Shown here piece by piece: positions 34,804 to 44,363 of a stretch of DNA of 64,000 bases. The stretch's first letter is position 1, and each line of letters starts with the position of its first letter. Origin of the DNA: JACXTP01 sp963789555 (lineage in GTDB: Archaea; Thermoplasmatota; Thermoplasmata; Methanomassiliicoccales; UBA472); contig CAWBKY010000001.1 of assembly GCA_963789555.1 (NCBI GenBank), forward strand, positions 62,001 through 126,000. Direction: 5' to 3'. The notes under the pieces were generated by a model. It ran no database searches, was not told where the DNA came from, and saw only the letters and a list, made by a program, of their open reading frames with translations. The position numbers were made by a program, and so were the translations under genes.

Positions 34804-35587
34804 CCGTTCCCTTTGCTCGCCCTTTCCTAAGTCCCCTCAGCGTCTCTCCCTCGAGAGCCTGGATCTCGTCCACGGTCATCTTCCCCCCTTTCCGCTGCAC
34901 CGTGCAGACGTCCTTTCCCGGGTTGGTGAAAAGGAAGAGGTTGAAGCGTTGCGACCTTCCGCTCTTCCACTTCACCTGGTAGACCAAAGGCATGCGGTTG
35001 GACTGCATCACCTCGCTTATGCTCAGGTCCGGGTCGATGTCCTGGCCGTCGAAAAGGAACAGGCACAGCTCGGTGGCATATTTCCCGATGGCCAAGACGT
35101 TGATCTCATCCTGCCCGAACCGTTCCAGCTCACCCCTCAGATGTTCCGCGCATGCTTTGCCCGCCTTGCGCCATTCCTTGGTGATGTCCCGGTCCGAGGT
35201 CGATGGGCTGCATTTCAAGGCGTGGGTGAGGTAGATGTCATCCTTGGAAGGGTCGAAACCGCCGAAGACCTGGACCATCTTCACCGCAGGGTGAGCCGAA
35301 CCGGACTTGGTGGCAGGTCCGACCTGGCCGCCCTTGCATAAGGCGACCAAGGCCTTCTCGCTCTCTGCCACCTTGCCCCTCAGGGCGAACTCCGGTTCTT
35401 GCGCTATGATCACAAAACGAACCTTCTGCAACGACCCCGGGTCGCGGACGATGAGCAAAGGGTCCTTCACCTTGATCCGGGGACATCCGGCACAATCGCC
35501 TATCACCATCCTCCAGTCCTCTGGACCGACCATCATGGTCATCTCCCTGGTCCCCGCCAAGGGAGCGGAATGATATAATCGTTTCAT
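34754..35587 (-). CDS. Uracil-DNA-glycosylase-like iron-sulfur protein
   Basis: This protein of about 277 residues shows the cysteine layout of iron-sulfur uracil-DNA glycosylases (family 4/5). CAGC is near the N-terminus, then YLTHALKCSPS, then KACAEHLRGELE. The strand VRFVIIAQEPEF takes the place of the usual GEAPG-type catalytic motif, so activity on uracil is uncertain. The start is not fixed: ATGs at 35656, 35587 and 35542 are possible. The end overlaps the convergent radical SAM gene by about 50 bases and may be altered by a sequence error. Confidence 0.72.
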   Translation of the reverse strand: MKRLYHSAPLAGTREMTMMVGPEDWRMVIGDCAGCPRIKVKDPLLIVRDPGSLQKVRFVIIAQEPEFALRGKVAESEKALVALCKGGQVGPATKSGSAHPAVKMVQVFGGFDPSKDDIYLTHALKCSPSTSDRDITKEWRKAGKACAEHLRGELERFGQDEINVLAIGKYATELCLFLFDGQDIDPDLSISEVMQSNRMPLVYQVKWKSGRSQRFNLFLFTNPGKDVCTVQRKGGKMTVDEIQALEGETLRGLRKGRAKGTVRMRSHSAAPIGRTRP

Positions 35588-35638
35588 CCACCGAACCCTT
35601 GGTTCATCATATTCTTCGACGGCCCGACGGCTAGATTT

Positions 35639-35646
35639 CATATATC
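35639..35646 (+). promoter_or_regulatory. TATA box for the ABC exporter operon
   Basis: The sequence catatatc is centred 26 bases before the ABC ATPase ATG at 35669. Near-palindromic on both strands, it could also serve the divergent glycosylase-like gene. Confidence 0.5.
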
Positions 35647-35668
35647 GGTCGCTCAAAGGAAGGGGGGA

Positions 35669-36469
35669 ATGGTGAACATCAGCGCAGGTGGAACGGTGAT
35701 CCGCACCGAGGCCATCACAAAGCTCTTCGGCAAGAGGAACGAGATCAAGGCGGTGGACAGCTTGACCTTGGAGGTGCGCCGCGGAGAGACCTTCGGGCTG
35801 TTGGGACCGAACGGTTCCGGGAAGACGACCACCATCCGCATGCTCAATGGAATAATCCGCCCAACCTCAGGCCATGCCTGGGTGAACGGTTATGACGTGC
35901 TGAGGCAGACCGAAGGGGTGAAACTGTCCACTGGCCTCCTGGCGGAGACCCCGGGCATGTATGAGAAGCTCAGCCCTCGGGAATATCTGGAGTTCATGGG
36001 CGCATTGTACGATGTCCCGAAGGACGTCCTGCCACGGAGGATCGACCAGCTGCTAAGCCTCTTCAAATTGGGCGATCGCAAGGATGAGCTGATGGAGGGG
36101 TACAGCAAGGGGATGAAGCAGAAGGTGTTGATCGCCGCCGCCTTGGTGCACGACCCGCCCATCATCTTCCTGGACGAGCCCACCTCTGCCCTCGACCCGC
36201 GGGCCAGCCTCATGGTCAAGGACCTGATCAAGGACCTTTCCGAGAAGGCGAACAAGACCATGTTCGTGTCTAGCCACATCTTGTCACTGATAGAAGAGGT
36301 CTGCGATCGCATAGCCATCATCAACCAAGGGCGATTGGTGGCCCTCGGGACCGCAACCGAGATCAGGGAGGCCGCGAACGCTACGGACCTGGAGGATGCG
36401 TTCATGCGATTGACCGGAGGGGTGGACCGGGACGAGCTCCTGGCCTGGAGGTCAGGTGATGCTCCCTAA
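35669..36469 (+). CDS. ABC-2-type transporter ATP-binding protein
   Basis: This 266-residue ATPase is complete: Walker A LLGPNGSGKTTTI, signature YSKGMKQKV, Walker B IIFLDEPTSALDP and the switch histidine in FVSSHIL. An N-terminal stretch matches drug and sodium export ATPases. It powers the permease encoded by the overlapping next gene. The cargo is unknown; this subgroup exports drugs, lipids, peptides or ions. A strong purine-rich site (AAGGAAGGGGGG) precedes the ATG. Confidence 0.93.
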   Translation: MVNISAGGTVIRTEAITKLFGKRNEIKAVDSLTLEVRRGETFGLLGPNGSGKTTTIRMLNGIIRPTSGHAWVNGYDVLRQTEGVKLSTGLLAETPGMYEKLSPREYLEFMGALYDVPKDVLPRRIDQLLSLFKLGDRKDELMEGYSKGMKQKVLIAAALVHDPPIIFLDEPTSALDPRASLMVKDLIKDLSEKANKTMFVSSHILSLIEEVCDRIAIINQGRLVALGTATEIREAANATDLEDAFMRLTGGVDRDELLAWRSGDAP

Positions 36470-38018
36470 GTGGGCGGTGATCGCCAAGTACGAGTACATG
36501 GTGAAGACCAGCGGTTTTCGGCGATGGAGGTACATCCTGCCGACCATGGCCGCCTTCGCCATCATCCTCTACATCTTCATACTGGCACCAGCGGTGTTCG
36601 CCCTGTTCGAGCAATACACCTCCCAGTTCATCCTGTCGGACCAGGCCCTGGGGTTCATGCAGGTCTTCCTGTTGGTGATCTTCGCCAGCATCATCACCAT
36701 ACCGATAATGCAGACCTTGCAGGACAATCGGGTCTCGCCGTTGGAGGCGGTGATAGCCTCCCCGGTCAGGCCCATCGACGTCCTGGTAGGGCGTTTCCTC
36801 GGTTCCCTGCCATTCTATTGCCTGGTGGTCGTGCTCATCGCCGGGACCTTCCTGGCCCTCTTCATCCCCTTCGGAATGTCGCCGGCCCAGGTCGCGTTGT
36901 CGGTCCTGGTGTTCCTATTGGTCGTCGTTTCCGGACTGTGGATAGGCATACTGTTGGCAGCGGTGCTCAAGGCAAGATTGGGGCGAACGCCCCGGGGCAG
37001 GGACATGGGGCAGGCGCTGGCCTTGATGATCGCCCTGCCTCTGGTGGCGGTTATGTACGGCATCATGAACGGGGGGCTGTTCGATGCGGTCGGAGAGGGT
37101 GGTTCGACCTTACCGACGGTGCTTTGGTTGCTTCCCAGCTCTTGGGGTGCGGATGTCGTGCTCATCTTCCTTCGCAACCCCGGCGACCTCAGTCGGTATT
37201 GGCAGGTAACCGTCCTGGGATTGGGAACGCTGATGGTGTTCTTCTTCGGCTCTTTGTACGTTGGCAGCAAGCTTTCCGGTCGGGCCTATGACCTGGAGCC
37301 AGTTAGCTTCACCTCCCCTTTGGCTGGGCCTGAGGGCCGCATCTATCGGTCGGTCCGGGCCCTCACCGGGGATGGACCGTTCTCCGTCGTTGTGCTCACC
37401 GTGCTCAAGGACTATGTGCGACGGATGGAGAACCTCTCCCGGGTCATCTATATCCTAGGATTGGTGGTCCTGATGGAGATCTTCCTCCTGGGGTCGCTGC
37501 CCCCAGGCAATTACAACAGCATCGCCCTCCTCACCATATCCTGGATGATGGCCTTCCTGTGCGTCTTCGTGGTGGGGGAGGTCACGACCCGAGGCAAGGA
37601 CAACCTCTTCGTCTACCGTAAGGCCCCCAAGGGGGAGACCAGGTTGGTCTGGGCCCGGGTGGTCCAGGGTTGGCTTGTGGTTCTTCCAGTCGCGGCCATA
37701 TCCGCCTTGGTGGTCCTGGTGCCATCGGACACGCCTTGGCAGGAGGTGGGCGCCTACACCCTGGCCTTGGTGGCCATCAGCGGCGCCTACGTGCTCATGT
37801 CCATCGGACTCTTCCTCCTCTCCCCCGCCTTCTCCGATCGGCCCTCCGAGACCATCGGAAATGCCATAGCCGTGCTGGTAATATCCTTCCTGCTCTACGT
37901 CATCTGCCTGGTGCTCTTTGGCGATCCCATGGGGATATGGGTCTTGGTCATCGCGAGCTGGGTGTTGGGCCTTGCGTTGCTCGCCGCCGGCGGTCGGAAG
38001 ATCCGCCGGGTGGAGTGA
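36459..38018 (+). CDS. ABC-2-type permease
   Basis: This permease of about 519 residues has around twelve membrane helices in two halves, joined by a hydrophilic segment near residues 270-315. It begins KWAVIAKYEYMVKTSGFR, the usual cytoplasmic N-terminus of ABC-2 permeases. The start codon (ATG 36459, or GTG 36456) overlaps the ATPase gene, so the two are translated together. The last residues (GRKIRRVE) are basic. The substrate is unknown. The frame is intact. Confidence 0.9.
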   Translation: MLPKWAVIAKYEYMVKTSGFRRWRYILPTMAAFAIILYIFILAPAVFALFEQYTSQFILSDQALGFMQVFLLVIFASIITIPIMQTLQDNRVSPLEAVIASPVRPIDVLVGRFLGSLPFYCLVVVLIAGTFLALFIPFGMSPAQVALSVLVFLLVVVSGLWIGILLAAVLKARLGRTPRGRDMGQALALMIALPLVAVMYGIMNGGLFDAVGEGGSTLPTVLWLLPSSWGADVVLIFLRNPGDLSRYWQVTVLGLGTLMVFFFGSLYVGSKLSGRAYDLEPVSFTSPLAGPEGRIYRSVRALTGDGPFSVVVLTVLKDYVRRMENLSRVIYILGLVVLMEIFLLGSLPPGNYNSIALLTISWMMAFLCVFVVGEVTTRGKDNLFVYRKAPKGETRLVWARVVQGWLVVLPVAAISALVVLVPSDTPWQEVGAYTLALVAISGAYVLMSIGLFLLSPAFSDRPSETIGNAIAVLVISFLLYVICLVLFGDPMGIWVLVIASWVLGLALLAAGGRKIRRVE

Positions 38019-38073
38019 GGGGACCGGCCGAATTCGAACCAGCTATCCTAGGTGGATATACCGCTTGAAAAAA

Positions 38074-38082
38074 TCTTATATA
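38074..38082 (+). promoter_or_regulatory. TATA box for thermosome
   Basis: The sequence cttatatag is centred about 43 bases before the thermosome ATG, and a strong AAAGGAGG site follows at 38105-38112. Both fit a highly expressed gene. Confidence 0.55.
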
Positions 38083-38120
38083 GAAGCACTAAAATACCGC
38101 CCGCAAAGGAGGATTTTCAT

Positions 38121-39785
38121 ATGGCATACGGAATGGGAAATAACCAGCCGATCATCATCCTCAAAGAGGGTACAGAGAGATCGAAGAACAAGGACGCGCA
38201 GTTCAACAACATTGCCGCGGCCCGCGCCGTTGCCGATGCTGTGCGATCCACGCTCGGCCCGAAGGGAATGGACAAGATGCTTGTGGACTCCCTGGGGGAC
38301 GTCGTGATCACCAACGATGGCGTTACGATCCTGAAGGAGATCGACGTACAGCACCCGGCAGCGAAAATGGTCGTTGAGGTCGCCAAGACCCAGGACAATG
38401 AGTGCGGGGACGGGACGACCACGTCGGTCATCCTGGCCGGTGAGCTCTTGAAGAAGGCGGAGAGCCTGATCGAGAACAACATCCACCCCACCATCATCGC
38501 GAACGGCTACAAGATGGCCGCCCATGAGGCGATCAACGTCCTGAACAACATCGCATTGACCATCACCCCGAATGATGTGGAAATGCTCAGGCGCGTCTCC
38601 GAGACCGCCATGACCGGCAAGTCCGTGGGCGGGCAGAAGGAGTTCCTCTCCAACCTCGCCGTCAGCGCCGTCAAGTCCGTCGCCGAGAAGGTCGATGGCG
38701 GATGGACCGTTGATGTGGACAACATCAAGGTCGAGAAGAAGACGGGCGGCTGCATCGCCGACACCGAGATCATCGAGGGCATCGTCATCGACAAGGAGCG
38801 AGTGCACCCCCGCATGGCCAAGCAGGTCAAGGGAGCCAAGATCGCTCTGCTGTCATCCGCTTTGGAGATCAAGAAGACCGAGGTCGAGGCCAAGATCCAG
38901 ATCCGCGACCCCGCGTCCATGCAGCGCTTCCTCGAGGAGGAGGAGAACACCCTGAAGGGCTATGTCGACAAGATCAAGTCCACCGGAGCGAACGTTGTCT
39001 TCTGCCAGAAGGGCGTCGACGACCTGGTGCAGCACTACCTCGCCAAGGCCAACATCTTCGCCTGCCGCCGCCTCAAGGAGTCGGACATGGAGAAGATCTC
39101 CCGCGCCACCGGTGCCAGCATCGTCGGGAAGATCGACGAGCTCTCCGAGAAGGACCTGGGCAAGGCCGCTCAGGTGGAGGAGAAGAAGATCGGCGAGAGC
39201 GACATGGTGTTCATCACCGGCTGCAAGAACCCGAAGGCGGTCAGCGTCATCATCCGGGGCGGCACCGAGCACGTCATCGATGAGGTCGAGCGTGCCCTGC
39301 ACGACGCCCTGCGCGTGATCGGAGTGGCCATCGAGGACGGCAAACTGGTCCCTGGCGGCGGCGCCGTCGAGATCGAGCTGTCCCTGCGCCTGGCCAGCTA
39401 CGCCTCCACCGTCGGAGGTCGCGAGCAGTTGGCCATCGAAGCCTTCGCTCAGGCCATGGAGGTCATCCCCTGGGCCTTGGCCGAGAACGCCGGCCTGGAC
39501 GCCATCGATGTGGTCATCCAGCTCAAGTCCGCCCACGAGAAGAAGAACGGCAAGAACATGGGCGTCGACCTGGACACCGGCAAGCCGGTGGACATGCTGA
39601 AGCTGAACGTCGTCGAGCCCCTGAGGGTCAAGACCCAGGCAGTAAAGTCTGCGGCCGAGGTCGCCAACATGATCCTGCGCATCGATGATGTCATCGCTTC
39701 CAGGAAGGCCCCCCCAGCCCCGCCAGGCGGCGGCGGCATGGGCGGGATGCCCCCAGGAATGGGCGGCATGCCTGGCATGATGTAA
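38121..39785 (+). CDS. ths: Thermosome subunit (group II chaperonin)
   Basis: This 554-residue ATP-driven folding chaperonin subunit is complete and in frame. It shows DAVRSTLGPKGMDKMLVD, the ATP-binding NDGVTIL, the catalytic GDGTTTSV, and the conserved GKIDELS-like middle region. The C-terminus ends in glycine-methionine repeats (GGGGMGGMPPGMGGMPGMM) that project into the folding chamber. The start is fixed by an AAAGGAGG site. A T-rich tract after the stop (39817-39840) is the likely terminator. Only one subunit gene is present here; others may lie elsewhere. Confidence 0.97.
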   Translation: MAYGMGNNQPIIILKEGTERSKNKDAQFNNIAAARAVADAVRSTLGPKGMDKMLVDSLGDVVITNDGVTILKEIDVQHPAAKMVVEVAKTQDNECGDGTTTSVILAGELLKKAESLIENNIHPTIIANGYKMAAHEAINVLNNIALTITPNDVEMLRRVSETAMTGKSVGGQKEFLSNLAVSAVKSVAEKVDGGWTVDVDNIKVEKKTGGCIADTEIIEGIVIDKERVHPRMAKQVKGAKIALLSSALEIKKTEVEAKIQIRDPASMQRFLEEEENTLKGYVDKIKSTGANVVFCQKGVDDLVQHYLAKANIFACRRLKESDMEKISRATGASIVGKIDELSEKDLGKAAQVEEKKIGESDMVFITGCKNPKAVSVIIRGGTEHVIDEVERALHDALRVIGVAIEDGKLVPGGGAVEIELSLRLASYASTVGGREQLAIEAFAQAMEVIPWALAENAGLDAIDVVIQLKSAHEKKNGKNMGVDLDTGKPVDMLKLNVVEPLRVKTQAVKSAAEVANMILRIDDVIASRKAPPAPPGGGGMGGMPPGMGGMPGMM

Positions 39786-39816
39786 ACGTAGGGATGCGAT
39801 CCCCACAAACCCCTTC

Positions 39817-39852
39817 ACATTTTCAATTTTTATCTCTTTTATAAAAAAAAAT
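39817..39852 (+). terminator. T-rich terminator after thermosome
   Basis: A run of T-rich clusters (attttcaatttttatctctttt) without a clear hairpin follows the thermosome stop, which is the usual archaeal terminator form. It grades into the AT-rich promoter (ataaaaaaaaatattt) of the next gene, whose ATG is at 39892. Confidence 0.45.
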
Positions 39853-39891
39853 ATTTAACCTACCACGTCATTTTCATCGTCCAGTGATGGG

Positions 39892-41238
39892 ATGAACAAT
39901 CCACTGACAAAGATAATGATAAGCGCACTTGCCGTGACCATGCTATTGGTCGCGTTCATGCCCTTGGCCATCGGCCGTAGCCGGCCTCCGCGCCGGCCCC
40001 GACCTGGAACCAGGGCGACCAATGGGGTTACAGCTCCAAGCTTTACCTGGACCCGGCTGAAACGGAGATGACCGATAACCATCGACCAGGCCATAATCGG
40101 CATGGGCGGTTCGGTCGAGAAGATGGTGTTCAACGCCACCATGGAGAGCTACATCTATGTCAAGGTCACCGAAGTGACCGCTGATGAATACGTGCTGACA
40201 GCCGTATTCTGTTCGAAGATGAGCGCCATGGCCGATGTGAAGGTGAAGGCATTGATGCGCGAAGGAGGGGACTTATGACATGGTGACCGAGATCCCCAAT
40301 GGAGAACATGACCATCCATGTGCTTCTGGACACGGAATACCTGGTGTTCCAGAGCACCAACATCACCTTGGACCGAACCACCATGGCCATCAAGCAGATC
40401 GACTCGTTCAACGAGCTGAATTTCGAGCTGGATGTTGAGATCGACAACATGCCCTCATTCGACAGCATAGGCTTGGAGGGCACCAGCCAGACAATCAACT
40501 ACGAGGATTATGACATCAGCGTCGATGCTGCGGTATTCCTGAACCTGACCCTGGACTTCGCCCCTGCCCTCAACCTCTACGACTTCCCATTGGTGGTCGG
40601 GGAGGAATGGGCGGTCAACTCCATGGCCACCCTTAACGGCGACCTATCTGGCATGATCGATGTCCAGGGATTGCCCGAGGGAGCCTTGGAGGAAATCTCC
40701 GATGCCGATGACGAGGTGGAGTTCCCCATCGACCTGAGCGAGTACACAGGTGAGTTCGGCGAGGGCCTTACCATGACCAACGGTACGCTCGACGAGGTCA
40801 GCGAAACAGGTCACCGCCGAGCTGAAGTGCACCGGTATGCTGGAGGTAGCGGAGGAGGAGGTCGCGAACGGCACCATCCAGATCTTCGAGGTCTCCGTCA
40901 ACGACGGCGAGATGAAGTTCTACTACTCCCCGGACCTGAACTTCTTCCATGGCGTGGACGCGACCAGCACCTTGCTCACGGACAACATGGGAGAGATCGG
41001 TGACGATCTGCCCATCGAGATCCCCACCGACGAGGAGGCCATGATGTCCATGGAGTACCAGCCGGCCAGCGAGACCGCCCAGAAGATCGAGAGCATCAGC
41101 GGTTATGAGGTGGACGGCGTTGAGAACGAAAGCGATCCGGATTCCGGGCTTCCGTTCATGTTCGTGGGAGTGGTCATCGTACTGGCCGCCCTAGCGGTGG
41201 TCGCTGGCGTACTGATGTACCGGAAACTGAAGAAGTAA
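39892..41238 (+). CDS. Secreted, membrane-anchored protein, unknown (several frameshifts)
   Basis: The gene is pieced together from five segments (frame changes near 39970, 40075, 40290, 40805). It has a signal peptide (hydrophobic SALAVTMLLVAFMP), a long acidic ectodomain, and a final membrane helix (VGVVIVLAALAVVAGVLMY) with a basic tail RKLKK. The ectodomain contains segments such as GMGGSVEKMVFNATMES and LNLYDFPLVVGEEW, resembling lipoprotein-like beta domains, but I recognise no family. Potential N-glycosylation sites fit a surface location. A strong hairpin terminator follows at 41261-41279. Confidence 0.65.
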
Positions 41239-41260
41239 GGCGAACCTGTTTAATCAATAA

Positions 41261-41279
41261 AGGGGCGCGGGGCGCCCCT
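41261..41279 (+). terminator. GC-rich hairpin followed by T tract
   Basis: AGGGGCGC and GCGCCCCT form a perfect 8-bp stem with a 3-base loop, 23 bases after the secreted protein stop. AT-rich sequence with a TTTTT run (41288-41292) follows. It resembles an intrinsic terminator and sits directly before the next promoter. Confidence 0.6.
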
Positions 41280-41282
41280 ACA

Positions 41283-41290
41283 ATATATTT
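41283..41290 (+). promoter_or_regulatory. TATA box for the aldehyde dehydrogenase gene
   Basis: The sequence atatattt is centred about 31 bases before the ATG at 41317, giving a very short leader. Confidence 0.5.
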
Positions 41291-41316
41291 TTCTGCACCC
41301 TATCTGTTCCTCCAAC

Positions 41317-42700
41317 ATGCACGTCCGCTCAGTCGACCCGCGAACCGGGCTGGTCATTAAGGAAATCCCATCGGCCAAGCCAGAGGAGGTTCGTGAGGCA
41401 TTGGGTCGGGCCCGACCCGCCCAATGTGAATGGGCTTCGCGCAGTAAAGGAGACCGAATCAAAGTGCTCAAGGAGGCGGAACGCCTCTTCATAGCGGAAA
41501 GGGAGGACATCGTCAGCTTGATCCAGAGCGAAACCGGTTTTCCCAAGAAGGACATAATCGGGGCATATAACGGTGCCTTGCGCGGCGTGGACTACTATGC
41601 AGGCAACTACCTTTCACATGGTAAATAGGAGTTTCGAGCTGGACAGGACCTCATGGCCGGACACCGAGGTCGAGGTGGAGTTCGTCCCTCATGGCGTGAT
41701 CGCACACATCGGCATCTGGAACTATCCATTCTGGCAGACCATGATCACGGCCATCCCGGCCTTGATGACCGGCAATGCCATCGTGTTCAAGCCCTCTGAG
41801 CATACCAGTTTGACCGGGCTTCGCATATCGGAAGTGCTGCATCGCGCCGGCATACCTACGGATGTTTTCATCCCGTTGATAGGTGGCAAGGAGGTGGGAA
41901 AGGAGATGGTCCGTTCCAACTTCGACGCCCTGGTCTTCACCGGAGGGCAGAGCACCGGTCTGGAGATCATGCATCGGTCCAACGTCAAGCCGTTGATCTT
42001 AGAGCTTTCCGGCAACGATCCAGCGATCGTATGCGAGCGACGCGGACATCCAACAGACCGCGAGGGGAATAGCGTATGGCAGCCTGTACCACGCCGGTCA
42101 GGTCTGCATACGGGTGAAGCGGGTGTACGTGGTCCGGTCGCGAGCGGAAGAGCTGGTGGCAGGGCATATTGGACATCGTGCAGGGTTTGGATGTCAAACA
42201 GAGCATCGGCCCTTTGATCTCAGCGGAAGCGAGGGAAAAGGTGCATGAACAGGTCAACGAGGCGGTGGCAAGAGGGGCGGAGCTTCTGGCCGGTGGTAAG
42301 CCCATGGAAGGGCCTGGCTTCTATTTCGAACCGACCGTATTGATGGTCCGATGTGGCAAGGACGTCCGCTTTGACGAGGAGATATTCGGTCCGGTATGCC
42401 CCATCATTAGTTGTCGAGGACGAGGCGGAGGCCCTGAAGCGGGCAAACGATTCCTGTTATGGCTTGGGGGCAACAGTATGGTCGCAGGACCCATCCAGGG
42501 CACGCGATATCGCCTCGCGACTGGAGGCAGGGACGGTCTGGATAAACGAATGCTGCCGGACCTTCAATTGCGGCGAATATTTCCAGGGATGGAAATCGAG
42601 CGGACTTGCCAGCGCTCAGGACCGATTGACGATGTTCCTGAAAAAGAAGGCGATAATCCACAACAGGTCCTGTCATCCTAGGGACCACTGGTTCAAATAA
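41317..42700 (+). CDS. NAD(P)-dependent aldehyde dehydrogenase (several frameshifts)
   Basis: The reconstructed protein of about 460 residues covers the whole aldehyde dehydrogenase family. The N-terminus IREIxx-like VIKEIPSAKPEEVREAL is followed by cofactor-binding IGIWNYPFWQ and VFKPSEHT. The base is in LELSGNDP, and the nucleophile cysteine in HAGQVCIRVKRVYV. A C-terminal INECCRTFNCGEYFQGWKSSG completes it. Frame changes lie near 41610, 42040, 42160 and 42405. It is closest in pattern to succinate-semialdehyde or related dehydrogenases; the substrate is not certain. It could pair with the proline dehydrogenase further downstream. Confidence 0.85.
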
Positions 42701-42775
42701 ATATTTTCATATATTATTTATATATAATTGAATTATGTAAAATTAGTTAAGGTGTTTACGATAGTGTCATTATTA

Positions 42776-43204
42776 TTATAACTTGACTATCTGTCCCTTC
42801 CTTCCTTTGGTTATGTCCACGCCAAATTGGGTCTGTTTGACAAAACAATCCTGACATTGCAGCACGGACCCATCCTCTATTCCCAAAGACTCGACAAGGT
42901 CCACATCCTCATCCCAAAGGGCGATACGGCATTCCCCGGTGTCATCCTTTACCTTCAGGTTGCGGACCTTGCCCGGTGAACCATCCTTCTTATTGAACTG
43001 CCTGGTGTCGAAAATCTTCGTCACGGTCACGTCTACTGTGATCTCCTCACGGTCCTTCAGATCTGAAATCTTTTTAATCGCTGCCATCTTCTGGCCACAC
43101 TCCATTAGGGCGATCCGGCGAAGTCTCGCATCGTCGACCAAGCCCCCAAGCTCCAATCGGAGCTCCGCGACCCTGGCCTCGATCATTTCCTCGCTAGGCG
43201 CCAT
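42776..43204 (-). CDS. Single OB-fold nucleic-acid-binding protein (RPA-like)
   Basis: From the ATG at 43204 the product has 142 residues. An N-terminal helical region precedes an OB fold resembling archaeal replication protein A: ITVDVTVTKIFDTRQF, then VRNLKVKDDTGECRIALWDEDV, then VLQCQDCFVKQTQFGVDIT. It probably binds single-stranded DNA, though a translation-related OB protein is possible. A TATA-like tgttaaatag (43227-43236) centred 28 bases upstream supports this start over the longer frame. It lies next to two recombinase genes, divergent from them. Confidence 0.8.
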   Translation of the reverse strand: MAPSEEMIEARVAELRLELGGLVDDARLRRIALMECGQKMAAIKKISDLKDREEITVDVTVTKIFDTRQFNKKDGSPGKVRNLKVKDDTGECRIALWDEDVDLVESLGIEDGSVLQCQDCFVKQTQFGVDITKGRKGQIVKL

Positions 43205-43226
43205 TCGTTTTATGAAAAGCCACTTA

Positions 43227-43236
43227 CTATTTAACA
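43227..43236 (-). promoter_or_regulatory. TATA box for the OB-fold gene
   Basis: The minus strand reads tgttaaatag, centred about 28 bases before the ATG at 43204, which fits a leaderless transcript. Confidence 0.45.
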
Positions 43237-43280
43237 CTCACATTCCTGATGTGAATAGCTATATTAATAAAATAATTTAA

Positions 43281-43295
43281 CAATTATCGATATTG
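43281..43295. repeat. Near-palindrome with TCGA core, site 1
   Basis: The sequence caattatcgatattg is an almost perfect palindrome sharing the core TTATCGATA with site 2 at 43385-43396. It lies between the OB-fold gene and the first recombinase. Confidence 0.45.
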
Positions 43296-43384
43296 TTTTA
43301 AAAAATATATGTTTACATAATAAATTACTATTATAAAATGAGCATGGTTCAATGATTCAGACATAGACATAATAATTTTTAGTC

Positions 43385-43396
43385 ATTATCGATAAT
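43385..43396. repeat. Perfect 12-base palindrome ATTATCGATAAT, site 2
   Basis: This is a perfect palindrome about 130 bases before the first recombinase and 100 bases from site 1. A pair of dyads beside a serine recombinase could be its crossover or accessory sites, or an operator. This AT-rich spacer contains no gene. Confidence 0.5.
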
Positions 43397-43523
43397 AGCT
43401 AAAATTAATTAAGTATTAGTTAGGGCGATAGAAGGGATAATATATCAAACAAATCCATTTATGTCAGACGATTTTCCTTATTTCGTCTGCCATTCAACAG
43501 ACAAAAAAGGGATGGGACACAAA

Positions 43524-44363
43524 ATGCGCGCGGCAATCTACGCCAGGGTCTCCACCGACGACCAAGCGAAGGATGGTTTCAGCATTGCCGCTCAGCTCAA
43601 GAGACTGAACGCATATTGCAAGGCGCGAGGCTGGGCTCTGGCCAATGAGTACGTCGATGAAGGTTTTAGCGGTAGGAGTATCGATAGGCCAGCATACCAT
43701 CGGATGATGTCCGAGATCGAAACCTGGGATGTGCTCGTGGTCCTGAAGATGGACCGTATCCACCGCAACAGCCGGAACTTCACCAACATGATGGACCTCC
43801 TCAAGGAGAGGAACAAGGAGTTCAATTCGATGCAGGAGTCCTTCGATACCACCACCGCCATCGGCCGTTTCGTAATGGACATAATCCAACGCATCGCCCA
43901 GCTGGAGAGCGAACAGATAGGGGAAAGGGTCAAGATGGGCATGACCCAGAAGGCCAAGAAAGGCAAAGGGCACAATGGGTTCCCGGAACCTTATGGTTAT
44001 AGTTTCCGAGATGGCCAATTGGTGTTGGACGAGGCCGAGGCGATAGTGGTCGAGAACATATACAATAGGTACCTGGACGGGTCGTCCTTGATGGACATCG
44101 CACGTGGCCTCAATGGGTGCGGAATATCGACGAAGAAGGGCAGGGTCTGGGAGAAGGCAACTGTCCTCAATGTCCTGACCAATCCCATCTACTGCGGCAC
44201 ACTGGTATGGGACGGCATCGAGCAGCAAAGAGCCCATCCAGCCATCATTGAAATCGGTGTTTTCGCGGAAGCGCAGAGGTTATTGGGTGTCCGTCGACGC
44301 CAAACCGACCAGACCAGGTCCGGAAAGGGCACGATCGGAGGGAGGCGCGGCCAATGCCTAGGG
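43524..44363 (+). CDS. Serine recombinase A (catalytic plus recombinase domains)
   Basis: The N-terminus (AAIYARVSTDDQ, with the nucleophile serine) and MDRIHRNSRNF followed by RIAQLESEQIGER give a complete resolvase-type catalytic domain. A recombinase domain (EAIVVENIYNRYLDG, then NPIYCGTLVWDG) follows. The protein stops where the zinc ribbon of large serine recombinases would begin. The ATG at 43524 follows a purine-rich site; earlier in-frame starts (43461, 43512) are less likely given the TATA-like taatatatc at 43438-43446. The frame runs on to 44576, but a slip near 44340 would end it at 44363, overlapping recombinase B. Confidence 0.82.
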
